Shown here in pieces: positions 18,263 through 28,000 of a DNA stretch of 64,000 nucleotides (position 1 is the stretch's first letter; the number at the start of each line of letters is the position of its first letter). Position numbers and translations under genes: made by a program. Source of the stretch: CAYRFQ01 sp964423615 (GTDB lineage Bacteria; Planctomycetota; Planctomycetia; Gemmatales; Gemmataceae). The DNA is taken from positions 1-64,000 of the forward strand of contig CAYRFQ010000005.1 of NCBI GenBank assembly GCA_964423615.1, in the 5' to 3' direction. The notes beneath the pieces are model-generated. The model did not search any database and was not told where the DNA came from. It saw only the letters and a program-made list of their open reading frames with translations.

Positions 18263-20962
18263 CTAGTTTTTCCTTACTCCGAAGTCTCGCAATGTTTGAC
18301 CGGTGCGTAGCGACCTGGAACCCAACCCTTGACGCTTGGCGATCGCGAGTTGTCGTTGAACGTCTTGTCGGCCCATGAGAGCCGCGAGTTGTTGTTGGAA
18401 GGCCAGAACGTCCTCCGGAGGAATGTTCTTGGCGAAAGTGAATTCCTTGGAGGCGTCCTCGAGTTGGAGGATTTGGTTTTGGGTCAGGACGAGAAAGTTG
18501 GTTTGGATGTGTTGGTTGAGGGCTGACAAAGCAGACGCTCGCAAGGCGAACCGTTGCGGGGAGTCGGTCAGTGATTTATCTACTGCGACTTCGGCGAGCC
18601 GACGTTGCACATCGGTCCCTGGGATTCGAGCGAGTGACTGAACCGCAAACTCGGCAATTTTGAAAACGTTCGCTTTAATTTGCTCGTCGAGTTTGGGAGG
18701 TAGTTTGCCCCCAAAGTCTTTCTTGACGCTGCTTACGGCTTGGTCGAGGTAGTTGTTTTTGTTGTAACGGTATGTGCCGTCCAGAAACGCCTCCTTGGCG
18801 AGTTTGGTGGGATACCCCTTGATGCTTCCTTTCGTCATGTCGGAGAGCAACGCCATGGATTCGAGAGCGAGGTCCACCTTTTCGAAACTGGAGATGAGAG
18901 ACCGCACATTGCTGAGGGCCATTTGGTCGAGCCAATCACTTTGGATGCCGGTGGCTGCAAAGTAGGAGTCAGGTGGGATCGCCAGGAGCCTGTATGTTTC
19001 GATCGTCTCGATCATGGCCTTGCTGTCAGCTAACAAAACAGGGGCTTCGATTCCGATGCGTGGATAGTCTTGGGCTACACGCTCCATTCGTTTTCGGGCC
19101 ACGGCGTCTCCGAAGAAAATGACCGGAATTTTGCCAGCATCACTGTCGTTTTTCAGAGACGTCAGCCCAGCGCGAACGTTAGGTAGTGTCGATTGGTGAA
19201 GTAGGATGGCTTCGACGTCGGGAGATTTGTGGATGAAATCGAGGGCCTCGGCCAGTGAATCCTGGAAGAGAGGGAAGTACCCAGCGGTTTCGAGGGTGGT
19301 CCGTGGCTTATTCCGATCGTCCTTCGAGAAGCCGAGTGCGATGATCGTCGGGCGAAACTTTGTTCGAGCAAATCGGGAGAGAATGTTGACGACGCGGGCC
19401 GTGACGACAGGAGACTTTTCCTTCGAAGTGACGTTGATTGCTGCGCGAGACGCGGCCATCTGGACTCGTCTATTGGGGTAATACAAGGCGCGGACGATGC
19501 CTTTGGATTTGGCGGTGCCCCCTGCCCGGAGGGCTACTTCGGAACTGCGATCTCCCAAAGCCTTCACGACCGGCAAGACAACGGCTGCGTTGTTTTCGTT
19601 TAGGGCTTTTTCCAAGGTCGCAAGCAATAAGGCCTCATCGACGCGAGCCAGGAGCCTGGTCAGTTCCAAGTCGGGATTGCCGTACAAAGTTGTGTTCAAC
19701 TGTTGTCCGTATTGTTGATCCAAGAGCAAACTGAGGAGAGTGATTTGTGCGGGTCGCGAGGTCGGGTCCAAGTTGAGCGCTTCCCTGGCGAATCGGATTC
19801 CGTACATGTATTCCAACTTGAGGGGATGAAAAAAGTTTGGTTTGACGGAGATGCTTGACCCATCCCAATTCCAAAAGTTGACTCCGTATTGTGATCTGGC
19901 TGGTCCTTTTTTTGGTACAACGTTCAGCTGAATTCGGTGCTGATAAAAATTCTCGGCGAGTTCGGATAGAACCATTTGAGACTTGGGGAGTGATGCCGGC
20001 ACTCGGCCGAAGATTTCTGAGAGAAATATCTTCGCCTTAGCTTGTAATTCCGCTGAGGGAGTTTTTTTGTCGGCACCGAGATACCACAAATACGGAGCCG
20101 CTTGCCGGACCTTGGCTCGATCCAGAAGCTCTAGCACCGTCGTTCTCAGTTCGAGGTTAGCTTTGGGATTTTTACCGGGGGCTGGTTTGAGAATCTCCAG
20201 CATGGGGAGCAAAGCGGATTTACGAAGTCGCAAGATCATGTTCTTGACGTCTTCGTGGTCGACTGGATCATTAACGGTTTTCTGGAGAGCCTCGACGAGG
20301 TACGGCGTGGCTCTGTCGTTCGACCTGAGGATTTTGGCGAAGGCGAACGCTCTCTCTTGAGGGGTCTTGGCGAACACGCTTTGGGTAATGAATTTGCGTA
20401 GGCGAACAGGGTCGCTTAGCCGGAGTTCGAGAATTTGCTGAACCAAGTTGACCAAGGCTTCGGCATTCCTCTTTCCCCGGTCGTTGAAGGAACTTTCCCG
20501 TTTATTCCAAAAGGGCATTCTGCGCAGCCGAAGAAAGGGCTCCATGCCTTTAACTTCCTCAATCTTCAACAAGTCGTTTATGAACTCTCCTTTGAGGTCA
20601 ATTCCTTGTTGTTTGAGGTATTGTTCCATGCCCTTTGCATCTTTGACTGCGACGAGACCTCCCGCGAAAGCATCAATATCCTTTTTGCCGGCCAAGGGAA
20701 TCCCCAGCATTCGTTGCAGGAGGTATTCGGCGATGTCGAACTTTCCAGTTTTGATCTCGAAGTTGATGGCGGTCCAGTGCTCGATGACTGTCTTCGGTTG
20801 TTTGTAATAGAGGCGATACTCTTCCTCGGCCTTGAGTTCTAAACGCTTGAGTTCTTGGGCTTTGTTGCGTGCTTCGTCTTGAGCGTGGACTGGGGAGCCA
20901 ATCGCGGAGCACATCAGAAAAACCGCTAGCGTAATGACGAAGCCGAAGAAGGTGCGAATCAC
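18263..20962 (-). CDS. large exported helical-repeat protein with a receiver-like segment
   Basis: 899 aa from the GTG at 20962, with GGAG eight bases upstream; this start places a clean signal peptide first (IRTFFGFVITLAVFLMCSAI, cleavage near VHA-Q). The body is HEAT-like helical repeats (for example KLEYMYGIRFAREALNLDPT, ATLEKALNENNAAVVLPVVK). Residues about 535-655 read like a response-regulator receiver fold (TIIALGFSKDDRNKPRTTLE, AILLHQS at strand 3, KIPVIFFGD at strand 4), but the phospho-acceptor Asp position is not Asp. A final helical region rich in Gln ends the protein. It is probably periplasmic. No enzyme motif was found. It is presumably a scaffold typical of planctomycetes. Confidence 0.78.
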   Translation of the reverse strand: MIRTFFGFVITLAVFLMCSAIGSPVHAQDEARNKAQELKRLELKAEEEYRLYYKQPKTVIEHWTAINFEIKTGKFDIAEYLLQRMLGIPLAGKKDIDAFAGGLVAVKDAKGMEQYLKQQGIDLKGEFINDLLKIEEVKGMEPFLRLRRMPFWNKRESSFNDRGKRNAEALVNLVQQILELRLSDPVRLRKFITQSVFAKTPQERAFAFAKILRSNDRATPYLVEALQKTVNDPVDHEDVKNMILRLRKSALLPMLEILKPAPGKNPKANLELRTTVLELLDRAKVRQAAPYLWYLGADKKTPSAELQAKAKIFLSEIFGRVPASLPKSQMVLSELAENFYQHRIQLNVVPKKGPARSQYGVNFWNWDGSSISVKPNFFHPLKLEYMYGIRFAREALNLDPTSRPAQITLLSLLLDQQYGQQLNTTLYGNPDLELTRLLARVDEALLLATLEKALNENNAAVVLPVVKALGDRSSEVALRAGGTAKSKGIVRALYYPNRRVQMAASRAAINVTSKEKSPVVTARVVNILSRFARTKFRPTIIALGFSKDDRNKPRTTLETAGYFPLFQDSLAEALDFIHKSPDVEAILLHQSTLPNVRAGLTSLKNDSDAGKIPVIFFGDAVARKRMERVAQDYPRIGIEAPVLLADSKAMIETIETYRLLAIPPDSYFAATGIQSDWLDQMALSNVRSLISSFEKVDLALESMALLSDMTKGSIKGYPTKLAKEAFLDGTYRYNKNNYLDQAVSSVKKDFGGKLPPKLDEQIKANVFKIAEFAVQSLARIPGTDVQRRLAEVAVDKSLTDSPQRFALRASALSALNQHIQTNFLVLTQNQILQLEDASKEFTFAKNIPPEDVLAFQQQLAALMGRQDVQRQLAIAKRQGLGSRSLRTGQTLRDFGVRKN

Positions 20963-21341
20963 TGATGTATCTCCTGTTCGATTGTCACAATGTTGAAGTG
21001 AACCGGAAAGTCGGGTAACTAGCAACTATCGTTCGATGTGTTTCGTGGTAATGCAAAAATGTGGTACTGCTCGAGCGATTTCAGTAAAAGTGCAAGCAGT
21101 TTTTTCAAAGTCCTGCCCCCCGCTTGCGGGTAAAAGGAATTAGTTCAATATCCAATCCAAATTGCGTTAAACGATATCGTTTTGGAACATCTCCCTCTCG
21201 ATCCCTCTCCGCAAAAAGGGACGAGGACAGAAACAGACTGCCACAATCAAAACCTATTGCTCAGACCAATCCAGCGTTAATTTTCGTCAATAGACTCAAT
21301 CCAGTGGTGACCCCACCAAGCACAAGCGACGCATCACCCGT
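20963..21341. other. spacer between lysA and the exported repeat protein
   Basis: About 380 bp. It holds the ribosome binding site of the downstream 899-aa gene near its left end. No gene or convincing terminator hairpin was seen. Confidence 0.4.
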
Positions 21342-22625
21342 TCACACGTCCAGTTCCAGCTGCACCAGGTCGTGGTAAGTTTCACGCCTTCGAATGAGGT
21401 GATGGGCCTTTCCGTCCACCAACACTTCAGCAGGGCGAACGCGGCTGTTGTAGTTCGAACTCATCACGAACCCGTACGCCCCTGCGCTGAATGTAGCCAG
21501 AAGCTCGTCGCGTTTGAGCGGTGGAAGATATCGATCCTTGGCCAAGAAGTCGCCCGACTCACAAACCGGCCCAACCACGTCGTACATTTCAGTTCCCGGA
21601 ATTGGAACTTCGTAATCTTCTGGTGGTGCCGGAAAGTCCAGACCCGGAGTGGCTGGCCATATCCGGTGGAAGGCGTCATACAAGGTCGGGCGTATCAAGT
21701 CGTTCATGGCGGCATCTTGGATCAGAAACTGCTTGCCTCCGGATTCCTTCGTGAAGATGACTTTGCTCAACAGGATGCCAGCGTTCCCGGCTATGAATCG
21801 GCCAGGTTCAAGAACGAGCTTGCATCCCATTTCTTTGACTTTCGGGACAATGGCCCTGGCGAATTCACTGGCTGGTAGAGCTTCTTGTTTGCGATAATGA
21901 ATCCCGAAACCGCCACCCATATTAATATAAACAATTGAGTGCCCTTGTTCGCGCAGCTTTTGGATGAGAACTGCCCCCTTTTCGATGCCTTCCTGGTAGG
22001 GCTGTGCGGACAAAATGGGTGAACCGAGGTGCATGTGCAGGCCAACAATGTTGACGTCCGGATTACCCACCATTTTTTGGGCAAACTCGAGCACGCTATC
22101 GATGTCGAGGCCAAACTTCACTCCCTTGACGCTTGTGTCGGTTTTGACGTGTGTCTTGGGGGGCAGGTCCGGATTAACTCGCAATGCAACAGGGGCTGGG
22201 CGACCTACTTGTTTGGCAACGCCCGCGAGGCGTACTAGCTCTGCTTCACTCTCGACGTTGAAAAGAAAGACATTGTTTTCGAGCCCGTAACGCATCTCTT
22301 CATCTGTCTTGCCAACACCGGCGAAGACGAGTTTGTCTCCCGAACTACCTGCTTGGAGTGCTCGATACAACTCGCCGCCACTGGTGACGTCAAAACCGGC
22401 TCCTCTCTCGGCCATCAGTTTGCAGATGTGGATATTGGCATTCGTCTTCACGCTGAAGCAAATGATCGGATCGACTTCGGCGAACGCATTTTGTAATTCC
22501 GACAAGTGGTGTAACAGCGTGGCTTTGCTGTAGACGTAAAGAGGAGTGCCGTACGCCTGAGCGAGTTCGGTAACGGGAACGTTCTCACAATGAAGAACAT
22601 GATCTTGGTATGTAAAGTGGTCCAT
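21342..22625 (-). CDS. lysA: diaminopimelate decarboxylase
   Basis: 427 aa from the ATG at 22625; a TTG at 22667 is open but unlikely. It catalyses the last lysine step, meso-diaminopimelate to L-lysine plus CO2, with PLP. The PLP lysine is Lys60 in CFSVKTNANIH. Gly-rich phosphate-binding motifs GGGFGIHY and EPGRFIAGNAG are present, and the active-site Cys lies in GPVCESGDFLAKDR. Length and motif order fit the alanine racemase-like fold III decarboxylase family; ornithine/arginine decarboxylases lack this exact CESGD arrangement. It is cytosolic and divergent from cinA. Confidence 0.93.
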   Translation of the reverse strand: MDHFTYQDHVLHCENVPVTELAQAYGTPLYVYSKATLLHHLSELQNAFAEVDPIICFSVKTNANIHICKLMAERGAGFDVTSGGELYRALQAGSSGDKLVFAGVGKTDEEMRYGLENNVFLFNVESEAELVRLAGVAKQVGRPAPVALRVNPDLPPKTHVKTDTSVKGVKFGLDIDSVLEFAQKMVGNPDVNIVGLHMHLGSPILSAQPYQEGIEKGAVLIQKLREQGHSIVYINMGGGFGIHYRKQEALPASEFARAIVPKVKEMGCKLVLEPGRFIAGNAGILLSKVIFTKESGGKQFLIQDAAMNDLIRPTLYDAFHRIWPATPGLDFPAPPEDYEVPIPGTEMYDVVGPVCESGDFLAKDRYLPPLKRDELLATFSAGAYGFVMSSNYNSRVRPAEVLVDGKAHHLIRRRETYHDLVQLELDV

Positions 22626-22807
22626 TGGGTAGTTCTGTGCTGTGTGGGTTTGTGGTACTGAAGACAACCGAAAAGATTATTGTACCAAGCGGAATCGAAG
22701 AACCGTAGCCTGGCAAACCGCAGACATGTGAGACCTCGGAATGAAGGGACATTGGCTTTCTTATACAACAAACCAAATACAGAGAATTTCACCAACAGGA
22801 CGGGTCC

Positions 22808-24064
22808 ATGAAAGCAGAAATCATATCGATCGGAACGGAATTGACGAACGGACAAAACCTCGACACGAACTGTCAGTGGTTGAGTCAACAGTTAGCTCGG
22901 CTTGGGATCTTCGTCGGGTGGCATACGACCATCGCCGACGATTTAGAGGCCAATGTAGAGGCCTTTCGAATTGCTTCGAAACGAGCCAAACTGGTGCTGA
23001 TGACCGGTGGGCTTGGCCCAACCCAGGACGATCTGACTCGCGAAGCGTTGGCCAAGGCGGCAGGGGTCGAGTTGGAGTTTCACCAGCCGTCGTTTGACCA
23101 CATTGCCAACCTGTTTACCAGCCGAAACCGAGCTATGCCCGATCGAAATCGGCTCCAGGCGATGTTCCCGACTGGCGCGGATCCGATTCCGAATGACCAC
23201 GGAACCGCTCCTGGAGTGTGGATGAAAATTGGTGAGGCTTACTTCGGAGCGATGCCGGGCGTTCCATCCGAGATGAAACCGATGTTCGAATCGTGGGTGA
23301 AGCCGAAGGTCTTGAAGCTGGGGTTGAGCGGGGGAGTCGTTGTCATCCGCAAGATCAATTGCTTTGGGGCCGGAGAATCGACGGTCGAGGAGAAACTCGG
23401 CGAGGTGACGAAACGTGATCACGTTCCGGAAGTCGGGATCACAGCAAGCGATGCGACGATTTCGTTGCGGATCATCGCCAAGGCGCCAACCGCCGAGGAA
23501 GCCCAACAGCAAATCGAGCCGGTCGAGAAGACCATTCGGGAGCGGTTGGGCGAACTCGTATTCGGCGTCGAGGACGAGCAGTTGCAAGGCATTGCGATGC
23601 GACTCCTACTGGAGCAAGAGAAAACGATCGCCACCGCGGAAAGCGTGACAGCAGGGCTGGTGGCGAGCCGGTTGGCGGATGTTCCAGGGGCGAGTGCTTC
23701 GTTGATGGGCGGGATGGTCGCCTACGACAACCGCATCAAGATCGATCTGCTTAGTGTACCAGCTGAGTTGATCGAGCAACACGGCGTGATTAGTTCGGAG
23801 GTCGTCGAAGTGATGGCAAAGGGTGTCCTTGAGCGTTTCGACGTCGATTACGGACTCACGACAGTGGGGATTGCTGGGCCAGGGGGCGGAACTCCCGAAA
23901 AACCTGTGGGGCTCGTTTTTGTGGGTCTTGCCTGGAAGGGTGGAGTTTTGTCGCGGTCGTTTGTCTGGCCAGGAGACCGGGCTCAAGTCCGAAGTCGCAC
24001 GGCCAAAATGGCGTTGAACTTATTGCGTTTGCACTTGCTTGGGAAATTGAGAATAAAGTGTTGA
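22808..24064 (+). CDS. cinA: CinA-like nicotinamide-nucleotide amidohydrolase / competence-damage protein
   Basis: 418 aa with the full two-domain layout. The N-terminal molybdopterin-binding-like (COG1058) domain covers about residues 1-170 (ISIGTELTNGQNLDTNCQWL, MTGGLGPTQDDLTREALAKA). The C-terminal amidase domain covers about 255-415 (TAESVTAGLVASRLADVPGA, GIAGPGGGTPEKPVGLVF). CinA deamidates NMN in pyridine nucleotide salvage and was first linked to competence. An AGGA lies upstream of the ATG at 22808. No recA follows, so the classical cinA-recA operon is absent. Divergent promoters with lysA must lie in 22626-22807. Confidence 0.92.
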   Translation: MKAEIISIGTELTNGQNLDTNCQWLSQQLARLGIFVGWHTTIADDLEANVEAFRIASKRAKLVLMTGGLGPTQDDLTREALAKAAGVELEFHQPSFDHIANLFTSRNRAMPDRNRLQAMFPTGADPIPNDHGTAPGVWMKIGEAYFGAMPGVPSEMKPMFESWVKPKVLKLGLSGGVVVIRKINCFGAGESTVEEKLGEVTKRDHVPEVGITASDATISLRIIAKAPTAEEAQQQIEPVEKTIRERLGELVFGVEDEQLQGIAMRLLLEQEKTIATAESVTAGLVASRLADVPGASASLMGGMVAYDNRIKIDLLSVPAELIEQHGVISSEVVEVMAKGVLERFDVDYGLTTVGIAGPGGGTPEKPVGLVFVGLAWKGGVLSRSFVWPGDRAQVRSRTAKMALNLLRLHLLGKLRIKC

Positions 24065-24122
24065 TAGCATTCCCAGCGGGGAAAGGAAACTTTCCAAGTG
24101 TTTGAGTGATGGCTAGTGTCTC

Positions 24123-24178
24123 GAGCACGACTCAGTCGTGCGAGCCCTAGTTCCACGGCAGAGCCATGGAACTAGGTT
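24123..24178. repeat. REP-like pair of hairpins
   Basis: Two adjacent perfect inverted repeats lie just after cinA. The first is GCACGAC (24125-24131), loop TCA, then GTCGTGC (24135-24141). The second is CCTAGTTCCA (24146-24155) paired with TGGAACTAGG (24167-24176), with an inner GGC/GCC pair in its loop. A TTAAAAA run follows. Form and position suggest a dispersed REP-type repeat that could also act as a terminator for cinA. Only one copy was noticed in this window. Confidence 0.6.
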
Positions 24179-24397
24179 AAAAACGAGATTGTGTTCCATC
24201 ACCATCTACTACAACCAGATATCAATTCCTTTCTGATCTCCTTGTGTCAACTTCCTGTTACTTTCACCGCGAAGTTGTCAAAAAAACCAAGAATTGTCCT
24301 GGCAAGGACCATTGCAAAACTCCACGGAGTCTTCTTACAGTGGAGGATGAGGCGAGAACGGATGAGGCAATCAAGACTTCGCTTTTGGGGTAGCAGG

Positions 24398-25399
24398 ATG
24401 ACAGACGATTTCCAAACTAATGCAACGGAGCAACCCGATCTCGAGGCCATAATTCGGGATCTGGAGACGGAAGACGAGGGATACCTTCCGGAGGGAGCGT
24501 TCCGGGCTGCACGGGAACACCGAGAACAAATTGTGCCATTGTTGATTGAGTTGATCGTCAAGGCGACAGAAGAAGTCCGAAGGACCCAGAAAGCTCGTGT
24601 AAAACAAGGACACTTTTTCGCTTTGTTCCTACTCAGTGAATTTCAGGCGAAAGAGGCCCTTCCGGCGATCGTTGAGGCGCTCTCCCTTCCAGGCGAGGGG
24701 CCGTTCGATCTGTTTGGTGATGCCATCCACGAGATCGTGCCAATCATTCTTGCCAATCTGGCTCACGACCAACTCGACCTTGTTGTGTCCTTGCTTCGCA
24801 ATCCCGACGTGAACGAATATGTCCATTGGAGTGCTGCGGCAACTTTGGTGCAGATGGCTGCCACAGGTCTCCACTCCCGCGAGGACATGGTGCAAATTCT
24901 TCGAGATGAGCTGATCGCCGCAATAGAACAGGGTCGGCCGGACGGATTGCTCGTCACGGTCCTGGTCGACGAACTTCATAACATCTATCCAGGGGAAGCC
25001 TACGAGGAGATTAAAGAAGCCTACGCCAAAGGATTGGTTGACGAAGGCATCATCGGTCTGGAAGACGTCGACAGGCAAATGGTGCAAGGCAAGTCCGTGA
25101 CGATCCAACGACTGAAAAACTCTGCCGAATTGATGGAGGACAGTCTTGAAGAGTTGAAAAGCTGGGCCTCTTTTATGGAACCGGAGCCGAGACCAACACG
25201 ACCGCCGATTCAGATACCGAGGAAGCCGCAACCAACAGTCCTTGACAAGAAAACTGAGGAACCAGAAAAGCCAAAGTTCAATCCTTCTGTGGAGCGATCG
25301 TTGAGCCCGATTGTCAATAAGCAACGAGTTGGCCGCAACGATCCGTGTCCGTGTGGGAGTGGCAAGAAGTTCAAGAAATGTTGCGGGAGCCGGAGGTAA
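24398..25399 (+). CDS. DUF1186 / SEC-C motif protein (first of a tandem pair)
   Basis: 333 aa from the ATG at 24398; the frame is open back to 24191, but only this start gives the same length as the neighbouring paralogue. Residues about 8-220 form a DUF1186-type helical-repeat domain (REHREQIVPLLIELIVKATE, ALSLPGEGPFDLFGDAIHE). A Pro-rich linker leads to a C-terminal SEC-C zinc motif, GRNDPCPCGSGKKFKKCCG, with the CxC and CC ligands. SEC-C is the zinc-binding tail known from SecA and many other proteins; DUF1186 function is unknown. It is cytosolic and overlaps the control region of the next gene. Confidence 0.8.
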   Translation: MTDDFQTNATEQPDLEAIIRDLETEDEGYLPEGAFRAAREHREQIVPLLIELIVKATEEVRRTQKARVKQGHFFALFLLSEFQAKEALPAIVEALSLPGEGPFDLFGDAIHEIVPIILANLAHDQLDLVVSLLRNPDVNEYVHWSAAATLVQMAATGLHSREDMVQILRDELIAAIEQGRPDGLLVTVLVDELHNIYPGEAYEEIKEAYAKGLVDEGIIGLEDVDRQMVQGKSVTIQRLKNSAELMEDSLEELKSWASFMEPEPRPTRPPIQIPRKPQPTVLDKKTEEPEKPKFNPSVERSLSPIVNKQRVGRNDPCPCGSGKKFKKCCGSRR

Positions 25400-25405
25400 A
25401 TATCA

Positions 25406-26395
25406 GTGCGAACAACTGATGGACGACCAACAAACGTGACCAAAGCTTCAAAAGTCACCACGTTCGAGGGGCAACCGGTCCTTGAGGCCATTGCTCATGG
25501 CCTCAGTGTTACCGATCGTAGCATACCTGAGAAAGTGATCAAGGCGGCACGTTCGCATCGTGCAGAGATCGTCCCTTACTTGACTGACCTGATCGCCAGG
25601 GCCACGAACCAAGTTCGCGCAGAAGAGGAGGTGGATGGCAATGGACATTTTATAGCCTTGTTGTTGTTAGGGGAATTCCGAGCCAAGAAGGGTCTCCCGA
25701 CGATCATCGAGGCCCTCTCGCTGCCTGGTGAAAGTCCGTTTGACCTCTTCGGCGACGGTGGTATCCACGAAACGGTGCCTCGGGTCCTGGCTGCACTTGG
25801 TCACGACCAAATCGACGTGGTCTTTTCACTAATCCAAAACCAAGAGTTGGCCGGAGGTGTCCGTGCATCAGCGGTTCACGCGCTCGTGCGGATGGTAGCG
25901 GCTCGGTTCCATCCGCGTGAAACTATCTTGCCGATACTCCAGCAGGAGTTGCGCACGGCGATCGAACTACGGGACACGCACCTGGCGACAACCCTCGTCC
26001 TCGCGTTGTGTGATCTATACCCCGAGGAAGCGTACGAAGAGATCAAAAAAGCCTGTAATGAGGGGCTGGTCGAGGATGGCTTGATCTGTCTGGAAGATAT
26101 AGACGACTTGATCCAAGAAGGACAAGAGGCGGCGATGGCAAGACTCACCAAGCCCCCGGTGTTGATCGAGGACAGTATCGCAGAACTCAAAAAAGCGACT
26201 CACTTTGGCAAACGGAAACCAACCACACCCACTCCCATGCAGATTCCCCGTCAACTGCCAAGATTTCCGGAAGCTGGACCAGGCTTTGACCCTTCACCGA
26301 GGCCTATTGTCAATAAGGAACGGGTTGGCCGCAACGATCCGTGTCCGTGTGGCAGTGGCAAGAAGTTCAAGAAATGTTGCGGGGTTCGGAAGTGA
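25406..26395 (+). CDS. DUF1186 / SEC-C motif protein (second of the pair)
   Basis: 329 aa from the GTG at 25406, only 6 bp after the upstream stop. Its GGAGG (25391-25395) lies inside the last codons of the first gene, so the two are translationally coupled. It has the same architecture: a DUF1186-like helical domain (LPTIIEALSLPGESPFDLFG), a Pro-rich linker, and a nearly identical SEC-C tail (GRNDPCPCGSGKKFKKCCG). The two proteins agree at well under full identity in the helical domain but almost perfectly at the SEC-C tail, where the DNA is also nearly identical. It is a tandem duplicate, and the function of neither is known. Confidence 0.82.
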   Translation: MRTTDGRPTNVTKASKVTTFEGQPVLEAIAHGLSVTDRSIPEKVIKAARSHRAEIVPYLTDLIARATNQVRAEEEVDGNGHFIALLLLGEFRAKKGLPTIIEALSLPGESPFDLFGDGGIHETVPRVLAALGHDQIDVVFSLIQNQELAGGVRASAVHALVRMVAARFHPRETILPILQQELRTAIELRDTHLATTLVLALCDLYPEEAYEEIKKACNEGLVEDGLICLEDIDDLIQEGQEAAMARLTKPPVLIEDSIAELKKATHFGKRKPTTPTPMQIPRQLPRFPEAGPGFDPSPRPIVNKERVGRNDPCPCGSGKKFKKCCGVRK

Positions 26396-26445
26396 ACACA
26401 ACTTTATCATTCTAATCCGGCAAAAACACGCGACCACTTGTTGGT

Positions 26446-27993
26446 TCAATCTTCATCGCGAATCATTACGGGCGAAAGGGCTCGTCGGACATACTTATCC
26501 ATCAATTCCAGTGGCGCATCGTTGCCTGTGAACAGTTTGAATTGTAGGGCGGCTTGGCGGACGAACATATCGACGCCAGTCAGCACATGACACTCGCGAT
26601 CTCGGGCATCCTTGACCAAAAGAGTGTTTTCGGGTGTGTAGACCGTGTCGAAGACGACCAAACCGGGCTTGAGATAACTCGGGTGGAGAGGCGATTCGTC
26701 CACGGCTGGATGCATTCCGACGGAAGTGCAATTCACGACAAGGTCAGCTAGCACAGTGTGCCGAGCCGACCAATCCACGTACCGACATCCAACGCTCTCG
26801 GACAACTGTTGGGCTCGCTCGGTTGTCCGATTGGCGATCGTGACGAGGGCCCCATTTCGCCCGAGCATGTGACCCAAGGCACGCGCAACTCCACCAGCGC
26901 CCAAAAGCAAAACGGTGAGAGATTCCAATGTGGGGTTTCCGGTTTGCTGCTTTACGGCCATGTGAGCCATCAGTGAATCCAAGGCGGCTTTGGCGTCCGT
27001 GTTGTAAGCAGCCCATCCTTTTTCGGTGCGAATTAGTGTGTTGGCGGCACCGATTTGTTGGGCCGCATCCTCGGGTTCTGTGGCGAGAGAAAGGGCCGCT
27101 TCCTTGTGGGGTATCGTCACGCTGAAACCTGTCGTGGGCAACTTGCGGTAGGCTTTGAGGAACTCTTGGAGTTTCCCTCGAGGGACTCGGAAGGGCAGAT
27201 ACACCCCCGGAAGGTCGAGTTTCTTCAATGTTTTGTTGTGGATGTAGGGGCTCATGCTGTGGGCGATGGGATCGCCGATCACCCCAAAAATTTGGGTTTC
27301 GGACGTCACCTGCTCGAACCGATACAGTTCCCGCATCTCCAGGAATGAGGGTAAGCCAGGGGCTATGCCACGTTCCTTGTTGAACGCTGCGTAGGTAAAC
27401 GGTACTCCGTACTGCGCACCGAGTACCCGACTTGGGAAACCAAGGTCTCCCATACAAAAGGCCACGGTCGGTTTTTTCGGTTTTTTGAGCAGTTCGAGGA
27501 CCCGGAGGTTGTCTTCCGGGTCAGTGGCCGTCACGGCGATTTTGACGATGTCGCCGTCCTGGTTACACATGCGTTCGTGGAGTTTTTCCAAGTCGTCGGG
27601 CATTCCACGCAAGTTATGGTAGCTAATGATCCGCTGGACGTCGCCGTAGCGAGGAATGCTGTCGGCGATGTCGGTTTCGATGTCGACGGCATCGAAGCCA
27701 TTGACAATGGATTGTCGCAACAACATGCCACGGGCTTCTTCGTTGCCCGACCAACGTCCGCCGTCGGTGATGCGACGGACCGTTGCGACGAGTTTCGGAC
27801 GAGTAACGGAATCATCTTCGGGCGACTTGATCGCCAACAACCGCTTGAAGTCGGGTGCGCGAGCCAGGAAGTCGAGACGAAGTTCGATCAGTTCGGCTCC
27901 CCGTTTGGTTGCCTCCTCGATCTCGATGACCATCATCTTGTGGCGAGTGCGTCCGATGACGACACAGATTTGCGATCGTTTTGTCTGGGACAT
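26446..27993 (-). CDS. aroDE: bifunctional 3-dehydroquinate dehydratase / shikimate dehydrogenase
   Basis: 515 aa from the ATG at 27993, with in-frame codons back to 28035. Residues about 5-225 are type I dehydroquinase (ELIELRLDFL; catalytic His in IISYHNL; Schiff-base Lys in DIVKIAVTA). Residues about 240-510 are shikimate dehydrogenase (GVIGDPIAHSMSPYIHN for shikimate binding, catalytic Lys in VTIPHKEAAL, NADP site LLLGAGGVARALG). It performs steps 3 and 4 of the shikimate pathway. The AroD-AroE fusion is known from plants, chlamydiae and planctomycetes. No ribosome binding site; the leader is a CU-rich 7-bp repeat. Confidence 0.93.
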   Translation of the reverse strand: MSQTKRSQICVVIGRTRHKMMVIEIEEATKRGAELIELRLDFLARAPDFKRLLAIKSPEDDSVTRPKLVATVRRITDGGRWSGNEEARGMLLRQSIVNGFDAVDIETDIADSIPRYGDVQRIISYHNLRGMPDDLEKLHERMCNQDGDIVKIAVTATDPEDNLRVLELLKKPKKPTVAFCMGDLGFPSRVLGAQYGVPFTYAAFNKERGIAPGLPSFLEMRELYRFEQVTSETQIFGVIGDPIAHSMSPYIHNKTLKKLDLPGVYLPFRVPRGKLQEFLKAYRKLPTTGFSVTIPHKEAALSLATEPEDAAQQIGAANTLIRTEKGWAAYNTDAKAALDSLMAHMAVKQQTGNPTLESLTVLLLGAGGVARALGHMLGRNGALVTIANRTTERAQQLSESVGCRYVDWSARHTVLADLVVNCTSVGMHPAVDESPLHPSYLKPGLVVFDTVYTPENTLLVKDARDRECHVLTGVDMFVRQAALQFKLFTGNDAPLELMDKYVRRALSPVMIRDED

Positions 27994-28000
27994 GGAGAGA

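Noticed and set aside
26744..27457. 237-codon open frame on the minus strand
   Set aside because: Overlaps aroDE in a different frame of the same strand; no recognisable domain.
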